Source: Ceriagrion tenellum | Taxonomy: Eukaryota > Arthropoda > Insecta > Odonata > Coenagrionidae | Direction of reading: 5' to 3' | DNA: 64,000 nucleotides | Assembly: GCA_963169105.1 (NCBI GenBank) | Contig: OY720642.1 | Span: 16,858,965 to 16,922,964, forward strand | Shown: positions 48,201 to 51,830 of the stretch, one piece after another | How the letters are laid out: each line of letters begins with the position of its first letter | Numbering within the stretch: the first letter of the stretch is position 1 | The notes under the pieces: model-generated | Database searches by the model: none | Told to the model about the DNA's origin: nothing | The model's input: only the letters and a program-made list of their open reading frames with translations | Program-made: the position numbers and the translations under genes

Positions 48201-49712
48201 GACCGCATAAGAGAGGGTGGCCCTTGTTTGGCGTGGGATCCCAGCGGCTGGGCCATCCTGGTGCCTACCTCACAAGGGTGGAGGATTTCCCAGCGGGTGC
48301 ATAGGAAAATCGTTTTCACGACCACCCTCAGGTATCCAGACCCTTTTTCATTCAAAAAGACCCAACTGCCCTGCCGCTGCATATTGTTGCCGAAGCCGTA
48401 AAACCAAAGCAGGGAATTACAGCGGAAGAAGGATTTAGTGAAGGGCTAAAGGGTAAAGGGCTGGGAAGAAACATCCGAAGCAGTTGATAAAAGCTATAAT
48501 GAAATATTTTATTTTTAGTGAAAAATCCATATCATGACTGCAATCACATTCTATTTCTCACTAGAACCCAATGAATATGTCATCAACTTTCATATCTAAA
48601 AAATATTGCTGACCAATGAATTCTGAAGATGTTTTAGACGAACGTATAAATAATTCACAATATGAGCAGTGGTTGCATGCCCACAAGGGAAGCTATTAAT
48701 TACTCTAATATTAGACATTCAGTTCTCCCGGATTTAGTGAAATTTTTCGTCATTTTCAACCATCTCAAAGTCATTTTCATCAATACAAAAAAGTATTCGA
48801 ACAATATCGTTTTTATGAAAATTGGCGCCCATGGGGGAGGAATGGCAAATATAGCCACTGCTGTGAACATGTTAAACAAAAAATAATTTTTTAAGAAAGA
48901 TTGAGTTCTATTGTTGATGAATAAAAAGGTCAAATATGTGGCATTGTGAGAAAGTTTTTCCTGAAAGGAAAAATTGCTCCAGCTATGTACCTTTTAATAA
49001 TATAGCATAATAAGCCTTTGTTACCTATATTTTTCATTAATTTTGGTTAGTTCATATAGAGAAAGCGTATCATATTTAAAAAAATATTTTTAATGCCTTT
49101 TTTATTACCACACCAACAAATGAATGTTTCATTTTTTTGTAGTTATTCCAAATATGTTGAATGCAACATTGATCTTTTTTTTTAAGAAATGAAATCTCAA
49201 AACAGCCTATTTTGGTAAATGGTAATTGAAGGGTAGTTACATAATTTACCTTGTTAAATAATATTCATAAGTGTCACTCTCAGGACATACTCATTAGGCT
49301 CCCAGAAACTTTTTGAACCAGCCTTTAACATCACAGATTTGCAAAACAATATTAGCAATTACAAAAATGCCCATAGTCATTGGTAGAAGTGTTGCTAACT
49401 TAGGTAACTCAAGTTTCCACAAGTACATTTGAATATCAGATGCTAATGGGAAACTTTGTGTTTTATATTTCTTTCCTATAACATACTCCTGCCTTGTCTC
49501 CGTCAAGTAATTGTCTATTATTCTTGTGACTGCATAAGTGCATGTCTTACTCATACTCGTAAGTTGGTTGTTAGCATGTCTTTTTTTCTCCACAGGGAAC
49601 AGTACGTGTCCCGGCTCCTTGCCAGTATGCTCACAAGCTGGCATTCCTCGTCGGCCAGTCTCTCCACCGCTCCCCCAAGACTGAGTTGGCTGATCGCCTC
49701 TATTTCCTTTAA
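104..49712 (+). CDS. piwi: PIWI-clade Argonaute (Piwi/Aubergine type), 16 exons, 5' end missing
   Basis: Founding-family protein of the piRNA pathway: it binds 23-30 nt piRNAs and silences transposons in germ cells, by slicing in the cytoplasm or by transcriptional repression in the nucleus. Exons: 104-209, 2126-2236, 3262-3473, 10550-10773, 15066-15192, 17784-17936, 21447-21589, 23045-23153, 25548-25695, 31069-31210, 34576-34730, 34831-34961, 36615-36905, 41955-42103, 45935-46082, 49596-49712. All introns are GT-AG and phases agree at every junction, giving 821 residues plus TAA. Numbering from the first visible codon, the slicer tetrad is D595, E633, D665 and H796; the MID pocket is Y531, K535, Q547 and K574. 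PIWI proteins of insects are usually 850-900 residues, so roughly 40-80 N-terminal residues lie left of the window. The GFDVCHDT and YRDGVGEGQ motifs favour the Piwi/Aub group over Ago3; which paralogue it is cannot be decided here. Confidence 0.96.
404..610. repeat. Small inverted-repeat (foldback) element in intron 1
   Basis: The segment 404-437 (starting acatatgtggaccccagaag) recurs inverted at about 576-610 with only a few mismatches; arms are about 35 bp and the spacer is about 140 bp. This is the shape of a short MITE or foldback repeat. No target duplication could be fixed. Confidence 0.6.
611..2125. other. Intron 1 remainder, nothing recognised
   Basis: AT-rich intron. A short ORF at 1718-1987 has no family features. 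No repeat or motif was recognised. Confidence 0.5.
2126..2236 (+). CDS. piwi: PIWI gene exon: RG-rich tail and linker into N domain
   Basis: The acceptor is tgtag at 2121-2125 and the donor is gtttga at 2237, a weak but usable donor. It enters and leaves in phase 1, joining a split glycine codon at both ends. The product has GGGG then GGRGAMRGGRP, a second RG cluster, followed by a basic stretch RTRPKDKEGSKK that leads into the N domain. The basic patch and dimethylation sites are typical of the unstructured tails of Piwi and Aubergine. Confidence 0.9.
2237..3030. other. Intron 2, nothing recognised
   Basis: Intronic sequence without recognisable coding or repeat structure, up to the repeat starting at 3031. 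Confidence 0.5.
3031..3212 (+). repeat. Repeat family C, copy 1
   Basis: About 180 bp matching 34988-35182 throughout. Shared blocks include aggtgcacgccca, the cttgattaggcc segment, the catttttttg run, cacccatcc, and tagctctgagaaacag (taagaaacag in the other copy). It ends about 50 bp before the acceptor of the third visible exon. No terminal repeats or coding potential; SINE-like in size. Confidence 0.6.
3262..3473 (+). CDS. piwi: PIWI gene exon: N domain
   Basis: The acceptor is taatttag, ending at 3261; the donor gtaagt at 3474 is consensus. It encodes residues 73-143, including the family signature LTANYFKI and the YQYRVDFSPEEDR strand of the N domain, ending in FDGTMMFASQRLAQN. Exit is phase 0 into a 7 kb intron, the most transposon-laden of the gene. 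Confidence 0.95.
3474..3915. other. Intron 3 start, nothing recognised
   Basis: The consensus donor is followed by unrecognised intronic sequence up to the foldback element. Confidence 0.5.
5971..6010. repeat. Perfect 18-bp hairpin upstream of Tigger transposase
   Basis: ctcatcaaattccgagtg (5971-5988), a 4-base loop tatg, then its exact reverse complement (5993-6010). It lies 67 bp before the transposase start codon. Confidence 0.85.
6077..7836 (+). pseudogene. Tigger transposase (CENP-B/pogo family), decayed
   Basis: The ORF from ATG 6077 to 6631 gives the N-terminal DNA-binding part: a basic start, a helix-turn-helix (LEAKMKVIERFEHRKHIADF), then the CENPB-type second domain (SSGWIDRFRKCYN) and ITGEAA. 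A TAA at 6629 replaces a glutamine codon just before NIDETG, the first catalytic Asp (6644). A frameshift follows near 6697 within the segment reading FKAAKDR-LGGN. The catalytic core resumes at 6849, with LVFDNAPGHP as the second Asp and LPPNTTSN-stop-PMDQGV as the third (stop at 7104). The C-terminal part runs to 7497, and a last segment in another frame ends at 7836. At least four disruptions mean it cannot make transposase. The family cuts and pastes DNA at TA sites. The match is to the Tigger1-like branch. Confidence 0.92.
8531..9046. other. Intron 3, nothing recognised
   Basis: AT-rich intron between the foldback element and repeat B1. Some aagttacaagtg-like words recall repeat C but do not align over length. 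Confidence 0.4.
9047..9240 (+). repeat. Repeat family B, copy 1
   Basis: Aligns with 18158-18332, 28080-28290 and 31868-32080: a block around cttaccacct..gagctgaaaa, then aaagtcc.gagt, then accat..cccctt..cgggaa, then ggaatg.aa, ending in tttt.acct. Unclassified dispersed repeat. Confidence 0.6.
9241..10549. other. Intron 3 end, nothing recognised
   Basis: No recognisable coding sequence or repeat; it ends in the T-rich acceptor tract of the next exon. Confidence 0.5.
10550..10773 (+). CDS. piwi: PIWI gene exon: N domain to linker 1
   Basis: The acceptor is a T-rich tract with cag at 10547-10549; the donor is gtgagt at 10774. It encodes residues 144-217 plus two bases, including the IRITIKLVG strand and the LQLVGRNFFDSNAKI segment common to PIWI proteins, and ends in LELWPG at the entrance to PAZ. 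An upstream in-frame start at 10538 is intron read-through and was not used. Confidence 0.95.
10774..11836. other. Intron 4 start; a 20-bp palindrome at 11464
   Basis: Mostly unrecognised. ttcaaggcatcagc occurs twice (from about 11431 and 11474); the second copy forms the perfect palindrome atgccttgaattcaaggcat at 11464-11483. Confidence 0.5.
11837..13128 (+). mobile_element. CR1/Jockey-type LINE, 5'-truncated, reverse transcriptase remnant
   Basis: Reverse-transcriptase blocks are readable across several frames: RPISLTSLICKIFEH, SQHGFRKGSSCETQLALF, FLDFKKAFDKVPHKKL, the VTSGVP block, LRLFADDTVIY (the catalytic FADD box), and the C-terminal TSDISWGLHIQNICGAALNK with a following VRPHL block. 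Stops at about 12020, 12165, 12230 and 12400 and several frameshifts mean it is dead. It ends in tatgtagatgtagatg, a short tail repeat of the kind CR1-like elements carry instead of poly(A). The 3' 650 bp match the copy at 61090-61730. Confidence 0.9.
13129..13638. other. Intron 4, nothing recognised
   Basis: About 510 bp of intron without recognisable features. Confidence 0.5.
13639..14082. mobile_element. Palindromic MITE, 444 bp, PIF/Harbinger-like
   Basis: Starts gcctgaatcacacgatcatt and ends in the near-exact inverse aatgatcgtgtgattcaggc; the TIR is about 32 bp (tttttccgtccct against agggacagaaaaa). The interior repeats short words such as agctatcat and gggacgga on both strands. Flanks read taa on each side with one extra base, compatible with the 3-bp TWA target of PIF/Harbinger, but this is not certain. 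No coding capacity. Confidence 0.8.
14338..14650 (-). mobile_element. LINE 3' end (family D, copy 1, minus strand) with C-rich tract
   Basis: On the minus strand the order is a long C-rich tract (14465-14640), a tatataac segment, tacctgaagatg, aaacccaggtcgt, then an aataaaa...tagtgg ending. The same order is seen on + at 34080-34345 and 35470-35665, the latter attached to a reverse-transcriptase C-terminus. The G-rich + strand here makes spurious proline-rich ORFs on -. Confidence 0.55.
14651..15065. other. Intron 4 end; short coding-like remnant at 14694-14730
   Basis: The stretch from 14694 reads MERFHKVKPEF and matches a similar stretch at about 35697-35735 (MLFHQVKPEN). Otherwise nothing is recognised up to the acceptor. 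Confidence 0.35.
15066..15192 (+). CDS. piwi: PIWI gene exon: linker and start of PAZ
   Basis: The acceptor is ttttttcag to 15065; the donor gtatgg is at 15193. It encodes residues 218-260. YVTSIRQHEQDLLMCAEI and SHKVMRQDSVL are characteristic of the region entering the PAZ domain. No ATG-initiated ORF spans it, so it would be missed without splicing in the junctions; the frame is fixed by the exons on both sides. Confidence 0.94.
15193..15751. other. Intron 5 start, nothing recognised
   Basis: AT-rich intron without recognised features before MITE copy A1. Confidence 0.5.
15752..16370. mobile_element. MITE family A, copy 1 (619 bp)
   Basis: Starts cagggtggtgatcgtcaggg and ends gatatcagtagccaccctg; the TIR is about 9 bp (cagggtggc), with TA on the left (the right flank is mutated to tt). 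The interior contains repeated gtcagggaa words near both ends. Aligns full length with 42276-42925. No ORF of note. Confidence 0.85.
16371..17783. other. Intron 5 end, nothing recognised
   Basis: About 1.4 kb of AT-rich intron with no recognised feature. Confidence 0.5.
17784..17936 (+). CDS. piwi: PIWI gene exon: PAZ domain
   Basis: The acceptor is ttctttttcag to 17783; the donor gtaagt is at 17937. It encodes 51 residues in phase 0 (261-311). KQKILGCIVMTDYNNKTYRV and the following DDVDFNVSP are the typical strand-turn-strand of a PIWI PAZ domain, which holds the 2'-O-methylated 3' end of the piRNA. Confidence 0.95.
18158..18332 (+). repeat. Repeat family B, copy 2
   Basis: Contains cttaccaccttggagctgaa, the word aagtcctgagttgacattga, tgtgggaaaacac and a final attttgacctg; same order as at 9047, 28080 and 31868. 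No target duplication seen. Confidence 0.65.
18333..20108. other. Intron 6, nothing recognised
   Basis: Several short ORFs (for example at 18764-19069 and 19490-19822) show no family motif and no splice support. Unrecognised. Confidence 0.45.
20109..20582. mobile_element. MITE family A, copy 2, truncated at the right
   Basis: Begins cagggtggcgatcatcaagg and follows copy 1 through the ttgtgaatcttagttattta and gtattacgctcatcacaagg blocks up to about 20582. The last ~70 bp and the right TIR are missing. Confidence 0.8.
20691..20883 (+). pseudogene. Decayed coding remnant, probably transposon protein
   Basis: An ATG-less open stretch reads LALFLYPDIRSLIRAQMDQL, then VLPKTMEES, then VAHVDMVEINL, stop, SAKPVDIGMATKMHLKKH. 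This looks like real protein sequence interrupted by TAA at about 20817. It resembles, from memory, uncharacterised repeat-encoded proteins of arthropods that end in an SHGQA-FSVNKE block; such a block lies at 30565-30610, so both may come from one family. The family assignment is inference. Confidence 0.35.
20884..21446. other. Intron 6 end, unclassified repeat-like sequence
   Basis: The stretch about 21000-21265 is GC-richer than the surrounding intron and looks repeat-derived, but no family or boundary could be fixed. Confidence 0.3.
21447..21589 (+). CDS. piwi: PIWI gene exon: end of PAZ
   Basis: The acceptor is ttattcacag to 21446; the donor gtaaga is at 21590. It encodes residues 312-358 plus two bases. 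RYGIKIKDAQQPLIVSR, then a basic RAGLPELIYLVPELC segment ending in TGLTDEMR, match the PAZ/linker-2 boundary of Piwi proteins. Confidence 0.95.
21590..23044. other. Intron 7, nothing recognised
   Basis: AT-rich intron. A short direct duplication (tttatctttaaatag at about 22838 and 22871) is the only structure noted. Confidence 0.5.
23045..23153 (+). CDS. piwi: PIWI gene exon: linker 2
   Basis: The acceptor is cttcctag to 23044; the donor gtaagt is at 23154. It encodes residues 359-395: a helical linker with LMRGLSQYTRVDPAGRI and a following basic helix. There is no in-frame stop, and it joins the flanking exons in frame. Confidence 0.94.
23154..24285. other. Intron 8 start, nothing recognised
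   Basis: No family match. ORFs on both strands around 24020-24440 come from purine/pyrimidine-biased sequence around the hairpin. Confidence 0.45.
24286..24377. repeat. Long hairpin, ~37-bp arms
   Basis: aagcatgagatgttggggag onward (24286-24322) is matched by its inverse at 24339-24377, with a few mismatches and a ~16 bp spacer. The arms are purine-rich (aggggtgaaagggaagaa). It may be the core of a palindromic MITE, but outer boundaries are not clear. Confidence 0.7.
24378..25547. other. Intron 8 end, nothing recognised
   Basis: No recognised repeat or coding sequence. Confidence 0.5.
25548..25695 (+). CDS. piwi: PIWI gene exon: linker 2 to MID
   Basis: The acceptor is cttttgtag to 25547; the donor gtaagt is at 25696. 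It encodes residues 396-444 plus one base. FNDWNLKLSDNLVQFPARQL and the following LGGQNVSIE are the conserved block before the MID domain. Several antisense ORFs cross this exon; they are shadows. Confidence 0.95.
25696..28079. other. Intron 9 start; small tandem repeat at 27875
   Basis: Unrecognised intron except for two exact tandem copies of the 18-bp unit ctctctattttggtttgt at 27875-27910 plus a partial third. Confidence 0.5.
28080..28500 (+). repeat. Repeat family B, copy 3 (long form)
   Basis: Carries the B core (cttaccaccttgga, aagtcctgagttgaga, aaccatgtcccct) and continues through gacctgtgaagg.attat, a gtctggtct segment, gggtggagaagcat and gctgaaagtgatggg. The last four blocks are shared with copy 4 only, showing that copies 1 and 2 are short forms. 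Confidence 0.65.
28686..29200 (+). repeat. Single diverged arm of the foldback family
   Basis: Follows the left arm of the foldback element at 3960-4470 in order: acatgaat.caa..tacacca, agcttattttatttt, gtttaacca, gatgaggaaacttaaa, aactttttctta, cttgttttaaagc, cagcagtatt, gagttaat-like tract, gaggggtggcgaaagt. It has many mismatches and no inverse partner, so it is a decayed solo arm. Confidence 0.65.
29201..30335. other. Intron 9, mostly unrecognised
   Basis: Apart from the TTAA-CCC terminus, nothing is recognised. A minus-strand ORF of 104 codons at 29614-29928 has no known motif and is probably chance. Confidence 0.4.
29388..29470 (+). mobile_element. Possible piggyBac-like terminus
   Basis: TTAA at 29388-29391 is followed directly by ccctcaatgcattgacatgc, and then by the small palindrome gcggtctggtagaccgc (about 29438). 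TTAA followed by CCC and a nearby palindrome is the layout of piggyBac ends, and the same layout is seen at 46692. No partner end was found. Confidence 0.35.
30336..30850 (+). pseudogene. Decayed coding remnant, SHGQA-FSVNKE type transposon protein
   Basis: The first ORF reads LSNIVELLHLKNCLSAEVCD then FRTRLSKTEVIEACKAYGRS, ending at 30536. In another frame a second segment reads LSHGQAFVEGGFSVNKEI then LITRRRIYDAIKAVYG, stop at about 30717. A third, stop-broken segment (about 30750-30850) gives a lysine-rich coiled-coil-like tail. The S.....E..FS block recalls C-terminal dimerisation segments of hAT-like transposases. At least two frame breaks make it dead. It lies in intron 9 on the host sense strand. 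Confidence 0.5.
31069..31210 (+). CDS. piwi: PIWI gene exon: MID domain, first half
   Basis: The acceptor is atttatag to 31068; the donor gtaagt is at 31211. It encodes residues 445-491 plus two bases. NYWVVICPQSLTRDCNKWID is the first strand and helix of the MID domain. The exon enters in phase 1, with the codon T|CA giving serine. Confidence 0.95.
31211..31867. other. Intron 10 start, nothing recognised
   Basis: Strongly AT-rich; simple ttgattaatgatta-type repetition around 31650-31690. Confidence 0.45.
31868..32330 (+). repeat. Repeat family B, copy 4 (long form)
   Basis: Core aaaaaagttcaaagtccgag, gaaccatgcgccctttagcg, ggaatggaaaaggtaccttc, aactttgacctgtgagga; then the distal half shared with copy 3 (gggtggggaagcat, gctgaaagtgatgggg). 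About 460 bp; ends not defined. Confidence 0.65.
32331..34079. other. Intron 10; a hairpin at 33726-33795
   Basis: Unrecognised apart from an inverted repeat: aaaatacactttgtataggt onward (33726-33751) and its inverse at 33770-33795, one or two mismatches, 18-bp loop. Confidence 0.5.
34080..34345 (+). mobile_element. LINE 3' end (family D, copy 2)
   Basis: C-rich tract with runs of 13 and 12 C (34139-34216), then tatataagg-like sequence, tacctgaagatgatgtg, cgaaacctgggtgg and aataaa.ctagtgg. Same layout as 14338-14650 (inverted) and 35470-35665. A 5'-truncated 3' UTR, just upstream of exon 34576. Confidence 0.6.
34576..34730 (+). CDS. piwi: PIWI gene exon: MID domain with 5'-phosphate pocket
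   Basis: The acceptor is atgacag to 34575; the donor gttggt is at 34731 and is non-optimal. It encodes residues 492-543. PDLIMCLVTNNRADRYNAI followed by KKKCCIDRA carries Y531 and K535, the first two residues of the pocket that grips the guide 5' phosphate. The intron after it is only 100 bp, by far the shortest in the gene. Confidence 0.96.
34831..34961 (+). CDS. piwi: PIWI gene exon: MID/PIWI junction
   Basis: The acceptor is ctccctggcag to 34830; the donor gtaact is at 34962. It encodes residues 544-587. VPTQVVTARSV supplies Q547, and INCKTGGAPWRV supplies K574 of the guide pocket; both are near-invariant in PIWI proteins. A roughly 190 bp repeat begins 26 bp after the donor. Confidence 0.96.
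34988..35182 (+). repeat. Repeat family C, copy 2
   Basis: Matches 3031-3212: aggtgcacgccca, cttgattaggcccgccattt, acccatccacctcgtgaaaa, gtcacgtgacttctaacttg, tagctctaagaaacag. Begins 26 bp after a PIWI splice donor and abuts the LINE fragment that follows. Confidence 0.65.
35183..35690 (+). mobile_element. LINE 3' fragment with ORF2 C-terminus (family D, copy 3)
   Basis: 35258-35371 reads VQNSLPLSSKLSSSVKAFKT then KLNEYLMQQ, ending TAA: the C-terminal helix typical of CR1/Jockey-class ORF2 (NSLP..I..s.S...FK..L..yL). Then a C-rich stretch (35470-35570), tatatataagtgg, tgataatgacttcgttgaag, cctaggtcgggataataaaa. This copy ties the C-rich/tail layout of copies 1 and 2 to a reverse-transcribing element. 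Confidence 0.7.
35691..36614. other. Intron 12 end, nothing recognised
   Basis: Starts with a short coding-like stretch (MLFHQVKPEN at about 35697) shared with 14694; the rest is unrecognised. Confidence 0.4.
36615..36905 (+). CDS. piwi: PIWI gene exon: catalytic core, residues D, E, D
   Basis: The acceptor is ctttgccag to 36614; the donor gtaagt is at 36906. This is the largest visible exon: 97 codons, phase 0 at both ends. GFDVCHDT gives the first catalytic aspartate (D595), the GEELSNEI segment gives the glutamate finger (E633, 38 residues on), and YRDGVGEGQ gives D665 (70 residues on). These spacings match slicer-active Piwi proteins, so endonuclease activity is expected. Confidence 0.97.
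36906..37421. other. Intron 13 start, nothing recognised
   Basis: AT-rich, no recognised feature. Confidence 0.5.
37422..37646 (-). pseudogene. Non-LTR retrotransposon ORF C-terminus (minus strand)
   Basis: The 74-residue reading frame contains DGLMRIIVEGLVEGKN, then SRGRLWMRYIEQVMKDV and ends RIEWRSASHQSSDC. This is the C-terminal tail typical of many insect LINE reverse transcriptases (GHILRHD-like block, EGK..GRGR, W...S.QS). After the stop comes tgataaagaaga, a simple A-rich 3' tail. Only the last part of the element is present; it is antisense to PIWI in intron 13. Confidence 0.8.
37850..37972. mobile_element. Possible DNA-transposon end
   Basis: The segment ending ccccttgaaaaacgatagat, cgaggttctgctttactag resembles an inverted pogo/mariner terminus starting ctagtaaagcagaacctcga; a run of ccc(g)ca/cgtttt words precedes it. 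No opposite end was identified. Confidence 0.3.
37973..41624. other. Intron 13, nothing recognised over ~3.6 kb
   Basis: Read on both strands: only short ORFs without motifs, no clear repeat. Confidence 0.45.
41625..41722 (-). repeat. Possible tRNA-derived SINE head
   Basis: On the minus strand: tggtggcagcatgaagacct, agcctgctaaacctt, then gggtttcagtcccacc, close to a pol III B box (ggttcgantcc) in a tRNA-like stem context. The A box is poor. Confidence 0.3.
41955..42103 (+). CDS. piwi: PIWI gene exon: PIWI domain
   Basis: The acceptor is attttttcag to 41954; the donor gtgagt is at 42104. It encodes residues 685-733 plus two bases. VTKRINTRFFEGNRNNPGPG then TVVDDVVTLPE is the conserved strand and loop of the PIWI domain following the third catalytic residue. 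Confidence 0.96.
42276..42925. mobile_element. MITE family A, copy 3 (650 bp, best preserved)
   Basis: Starts cagggtggcgatcgtcaggg, ends ggatatcaggagccaccctg, flanked by TA on both sides (42274-42275, 42926-42927). Interior words cgtcagggaaaa, gtcagggaattc cluster at both ends. No transposase; probably mobilised by a TA-targeting transposase. Confidence 0.88.
42926..45934. other. Intron 14, nothing recognised over ~3 kb
   Basis: Unrecognised AT-rich intron; short ORFs only. Confidence 0.45.
45935..46082 (+). CDS. piwi: PIWI gene exon: PIWI domain
   Basis: The acceptor is aatttttttcag to 45934; the donor gtaagt is at 46083. It encodes residues 734-783. YDFFLISQSVRQGTVSPTSY and then LTYKMTHLYYNWS are classic PIWI-domain blocks. 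It ends in phase 0 directly before the last exon. Confidence 0.97.
46083..46691. other. Intron 15 start, nothing recognised
   Basis: AT-rich, up to the TTAA of the piggyBac remnant. Confidence 0.5.
46692..47556 (-). pseudogene. piggyBac transposase remnant with one TTAA end (minus strand)
   Basis: On - the frame starts at 47556 (MGDSDTSLFSFSDSDDSY), an acidic Ser/Asp-rich N-terminus usual for piggyBac proteins. It continues with frame breaks through FYGGAGLGVQLDLSDPVSV, EMCNFIAILIAMG, YWSHKPLYRNDF, MSWDKFELLLK, to the block TDRLTKVRPLFDLV and TPGENVVIDESVVPSRGRPHF, the first catalytic region of DDE_Tnp_1_7. After it comes a stop at 46809. The remaining C-terminal half is missing, and the element ends at TTAA (46692-46695) followed by ccctttctgtatcag and the palindrome ggtacatttctgtacc. 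The opposite end was not found. It is antisense to PIWI in intron 15. Confidence 0.85.
47557..49595. other. Intron 15 end; GC-rich block 48067-48440
   Basis: The GC-rich block 48067-48440 is open on both strands but shows no protein family; probably a repeat. Loose similarity of a gaggatttcccagcgg segment to 52030-52050 suggests a shared family. The rest is unrecognised. Confidence 0.35.
49596..49712 (+). CDS. piwi: PIWI gene terminal exon with catalytic His and stop
   Basis: The acceptor is tttttttctccacag to 49595. It encodes residues 784-821 and TAA at 49710-49712. GTVRVPAPCQYAHKLAFLVG carries H796, the fourth slicer residue, and the protein ends in LADRLYFL, the hydrophobic C-terminus typical of PIWI proteins. 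Two longer ORFs overlap it in other frames; neither has family features. Confidence 0.97.
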   Translation, partial: GTVRVPAPCQYAHKLAFLVGQSLHRSPKTELADRLYFL

Positions 49713-51830
49713 ATGCATACACAAATGTCAAGGGAGTTTTCTTGGCTGTTACCATGGGAATGCCTGCATCTTTGATCTGGAGGGACTCAAAGGATCACGT
49801 GGGGTGGATTGGGCATTGACTATAAGTTTCAAGTGCTTGCAAGTTCTGAAAGCACATCCCTCCTGTTTATTTTTTATTTTTTTTTTTCGTTTACTGTCTA
49901 TGAATGATTCTTAGCCTTCAAGATAAGACCAGTGCTGTGTTCCTTGATTTTTTGTCAATTTTCATTCTATCTATGATTACTTTTAAGTATCAAAGTGTTT
50001 CATTCATTCGTCACTGAATGATTTTGTGTTTCTTTTATATTCATTGATTATTTTGCTCTTCAGTTTAGCTATTCATTCATTGTTTGCATTGTTGAGTTCT
50101 GTGGCGTGCGATTCAAATAAGAATCTCAGTTAAGTGGCCAGACAAGTGTTTGTTTTGTGAAATTTGTTAATAATGGGTGTCATGTATATTTCACCCAAAT
50201 TATAAGGGTGGACAAGAAGTGGTAAAGATGGATTTATGATGATTGGTGCTATTTAAATATTCCATTTAACTTAAATAGCACATTTTGGTTGAAAGAATTT
50301 TAAAGATTTGACATGGCAGGTGATACATTATTTTCATGTTTAATTTTTCACCCATTCTGTAGTGTTAAGACCAGATTATATATTTCAGATTTTGTATTTT
50401 GATAAAAAGTAAACATTCCAGATGTATTTTATAATACATTTTGCGAAAGTGAAGTGAGTATTTTATTAAAATATGTACATGAATGAGGTGCGAAATTATA
50501 ATGAGGTACTAATTTTTATTATTCCATCCTTTGCTGTAGTTGTTGAGGAAAGACTTAGCAATTCGCTCAGGTGTTTCACTGTAAGAAGTGTGCGGCTATA
50601 AGGGAGAGTATTTTTAAAAGAATTGTGCTGGACCTTGGGTGTGGATAAATTTGCTTGCCTCTTGAAATGTGCGATGAGTTTTTCAGATGGTTGGAAGTGA
50701 TTCACAATACAGTGGACTCCCACTGAACTCTGTAAATCCATTCTGAATGTCCGTTTGTGTGGTGAATTTCTTAGTCCTGTGAATCCAAGGGTTACAGGAT
50801 ATCACTAATGCCCTCCACGCTCTTGAAGACATGGGCCATGACAAAGTGGGAAAACCATTTTGTTTGGTCAAGCAACTTCATCTTGATAGGATTAAATACA
50901 ATGTGATCTTGGATCATAAGATCATAGTTTTTCTCAGCATATCTGGTGAATAAAGGTCTCTTGGGTATTCAATAGGGCTAGCTGCTCCATGTCTGCTGAT
51001 TTTTCAAAGAATGGCTTATTCTTCGTCTTCAGGGTCGTGACGAATTGTTTCTTGAATGGGTGTTTATTATATACGTTTATTATTGCTTGTGAACTCGGCG
51101 AGAGCTGTCTTAGAAGATGGGTTCACTCAATATCATAGGGGATGAGTTCAGTGAGTCTCATTATCTCATTTGTGCTGGATAAGTCTTATGAAAAGTTCAT
51201 GAGATATAATTGCCCAACTCTGCAGTACGATGAGATTATGATTTTTGTCTAGGGTGCAATTTGAAAAGCCTTAATGACTTGGGAAGGCATGTAACTAAGG
51301 TAATCGCCATGCCTTCTCAGTCAGTAATGGACTGTGACTTTAAAGACATTATGTCTTTCCCTTTCATTTTCACATTCCTCATTGGCCCCTATTACTATCC
51401 TAAACAGAATTATAATTTAATATATCTGGGGTATTTTTTTGTTGTTTAGAAGATACATACATTAGAGTGGACCTCTTTTGTGGGTTAAACATCTTTTTGT
51501 AAATTTTATCTGGGAGTCAATAAACTTCATATTTTGTAAGAAAATTTGCAAAATATTCTTATAAATCCAAAACAGATGGGTATGTCTCATTGCAAGAAGT
51601 TTTGTCATTTCATCTGCTTTTGGTCAATACTGATGATTATGGGGCTGTGTTTCTGAATGCTTTTGTTTTCACCAGCACTGCATTATACGTTAGATGATTC
51701 ACCTTATGGCCATGTGAGTAAGCACATAAAAACTAAATCTATGCATTAGCCTGCAGGCACCTAGAGAATGTGATGGGGTGAGTTATCTCCAACATGCACT
51801 ACACTATAGGTATGCCACCAATACTACAAA
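49713..51830 (+). other. PIWI 3' UTR and downstream flank
   Basis: The sequence after the stop is AT-rich; aataaa hexamers occur at 50949-50954 and 51519-51524, and either could be the poly(A) signal if the 3' UTR is long. No other gene recognised. Confidence 0.35.

Noticed and set aside
48065..48401. Overlapping ~105-codon ORFs on both strands
   Set aside because: Open on both strands because the block is GC-rich; no family features on either, likely repeat.
49456..49914. 152-codon + strand ORF over the last PIWI exon
   Set aside because: Different frame from the conserved PIWI C-terminus; shadow ORF.
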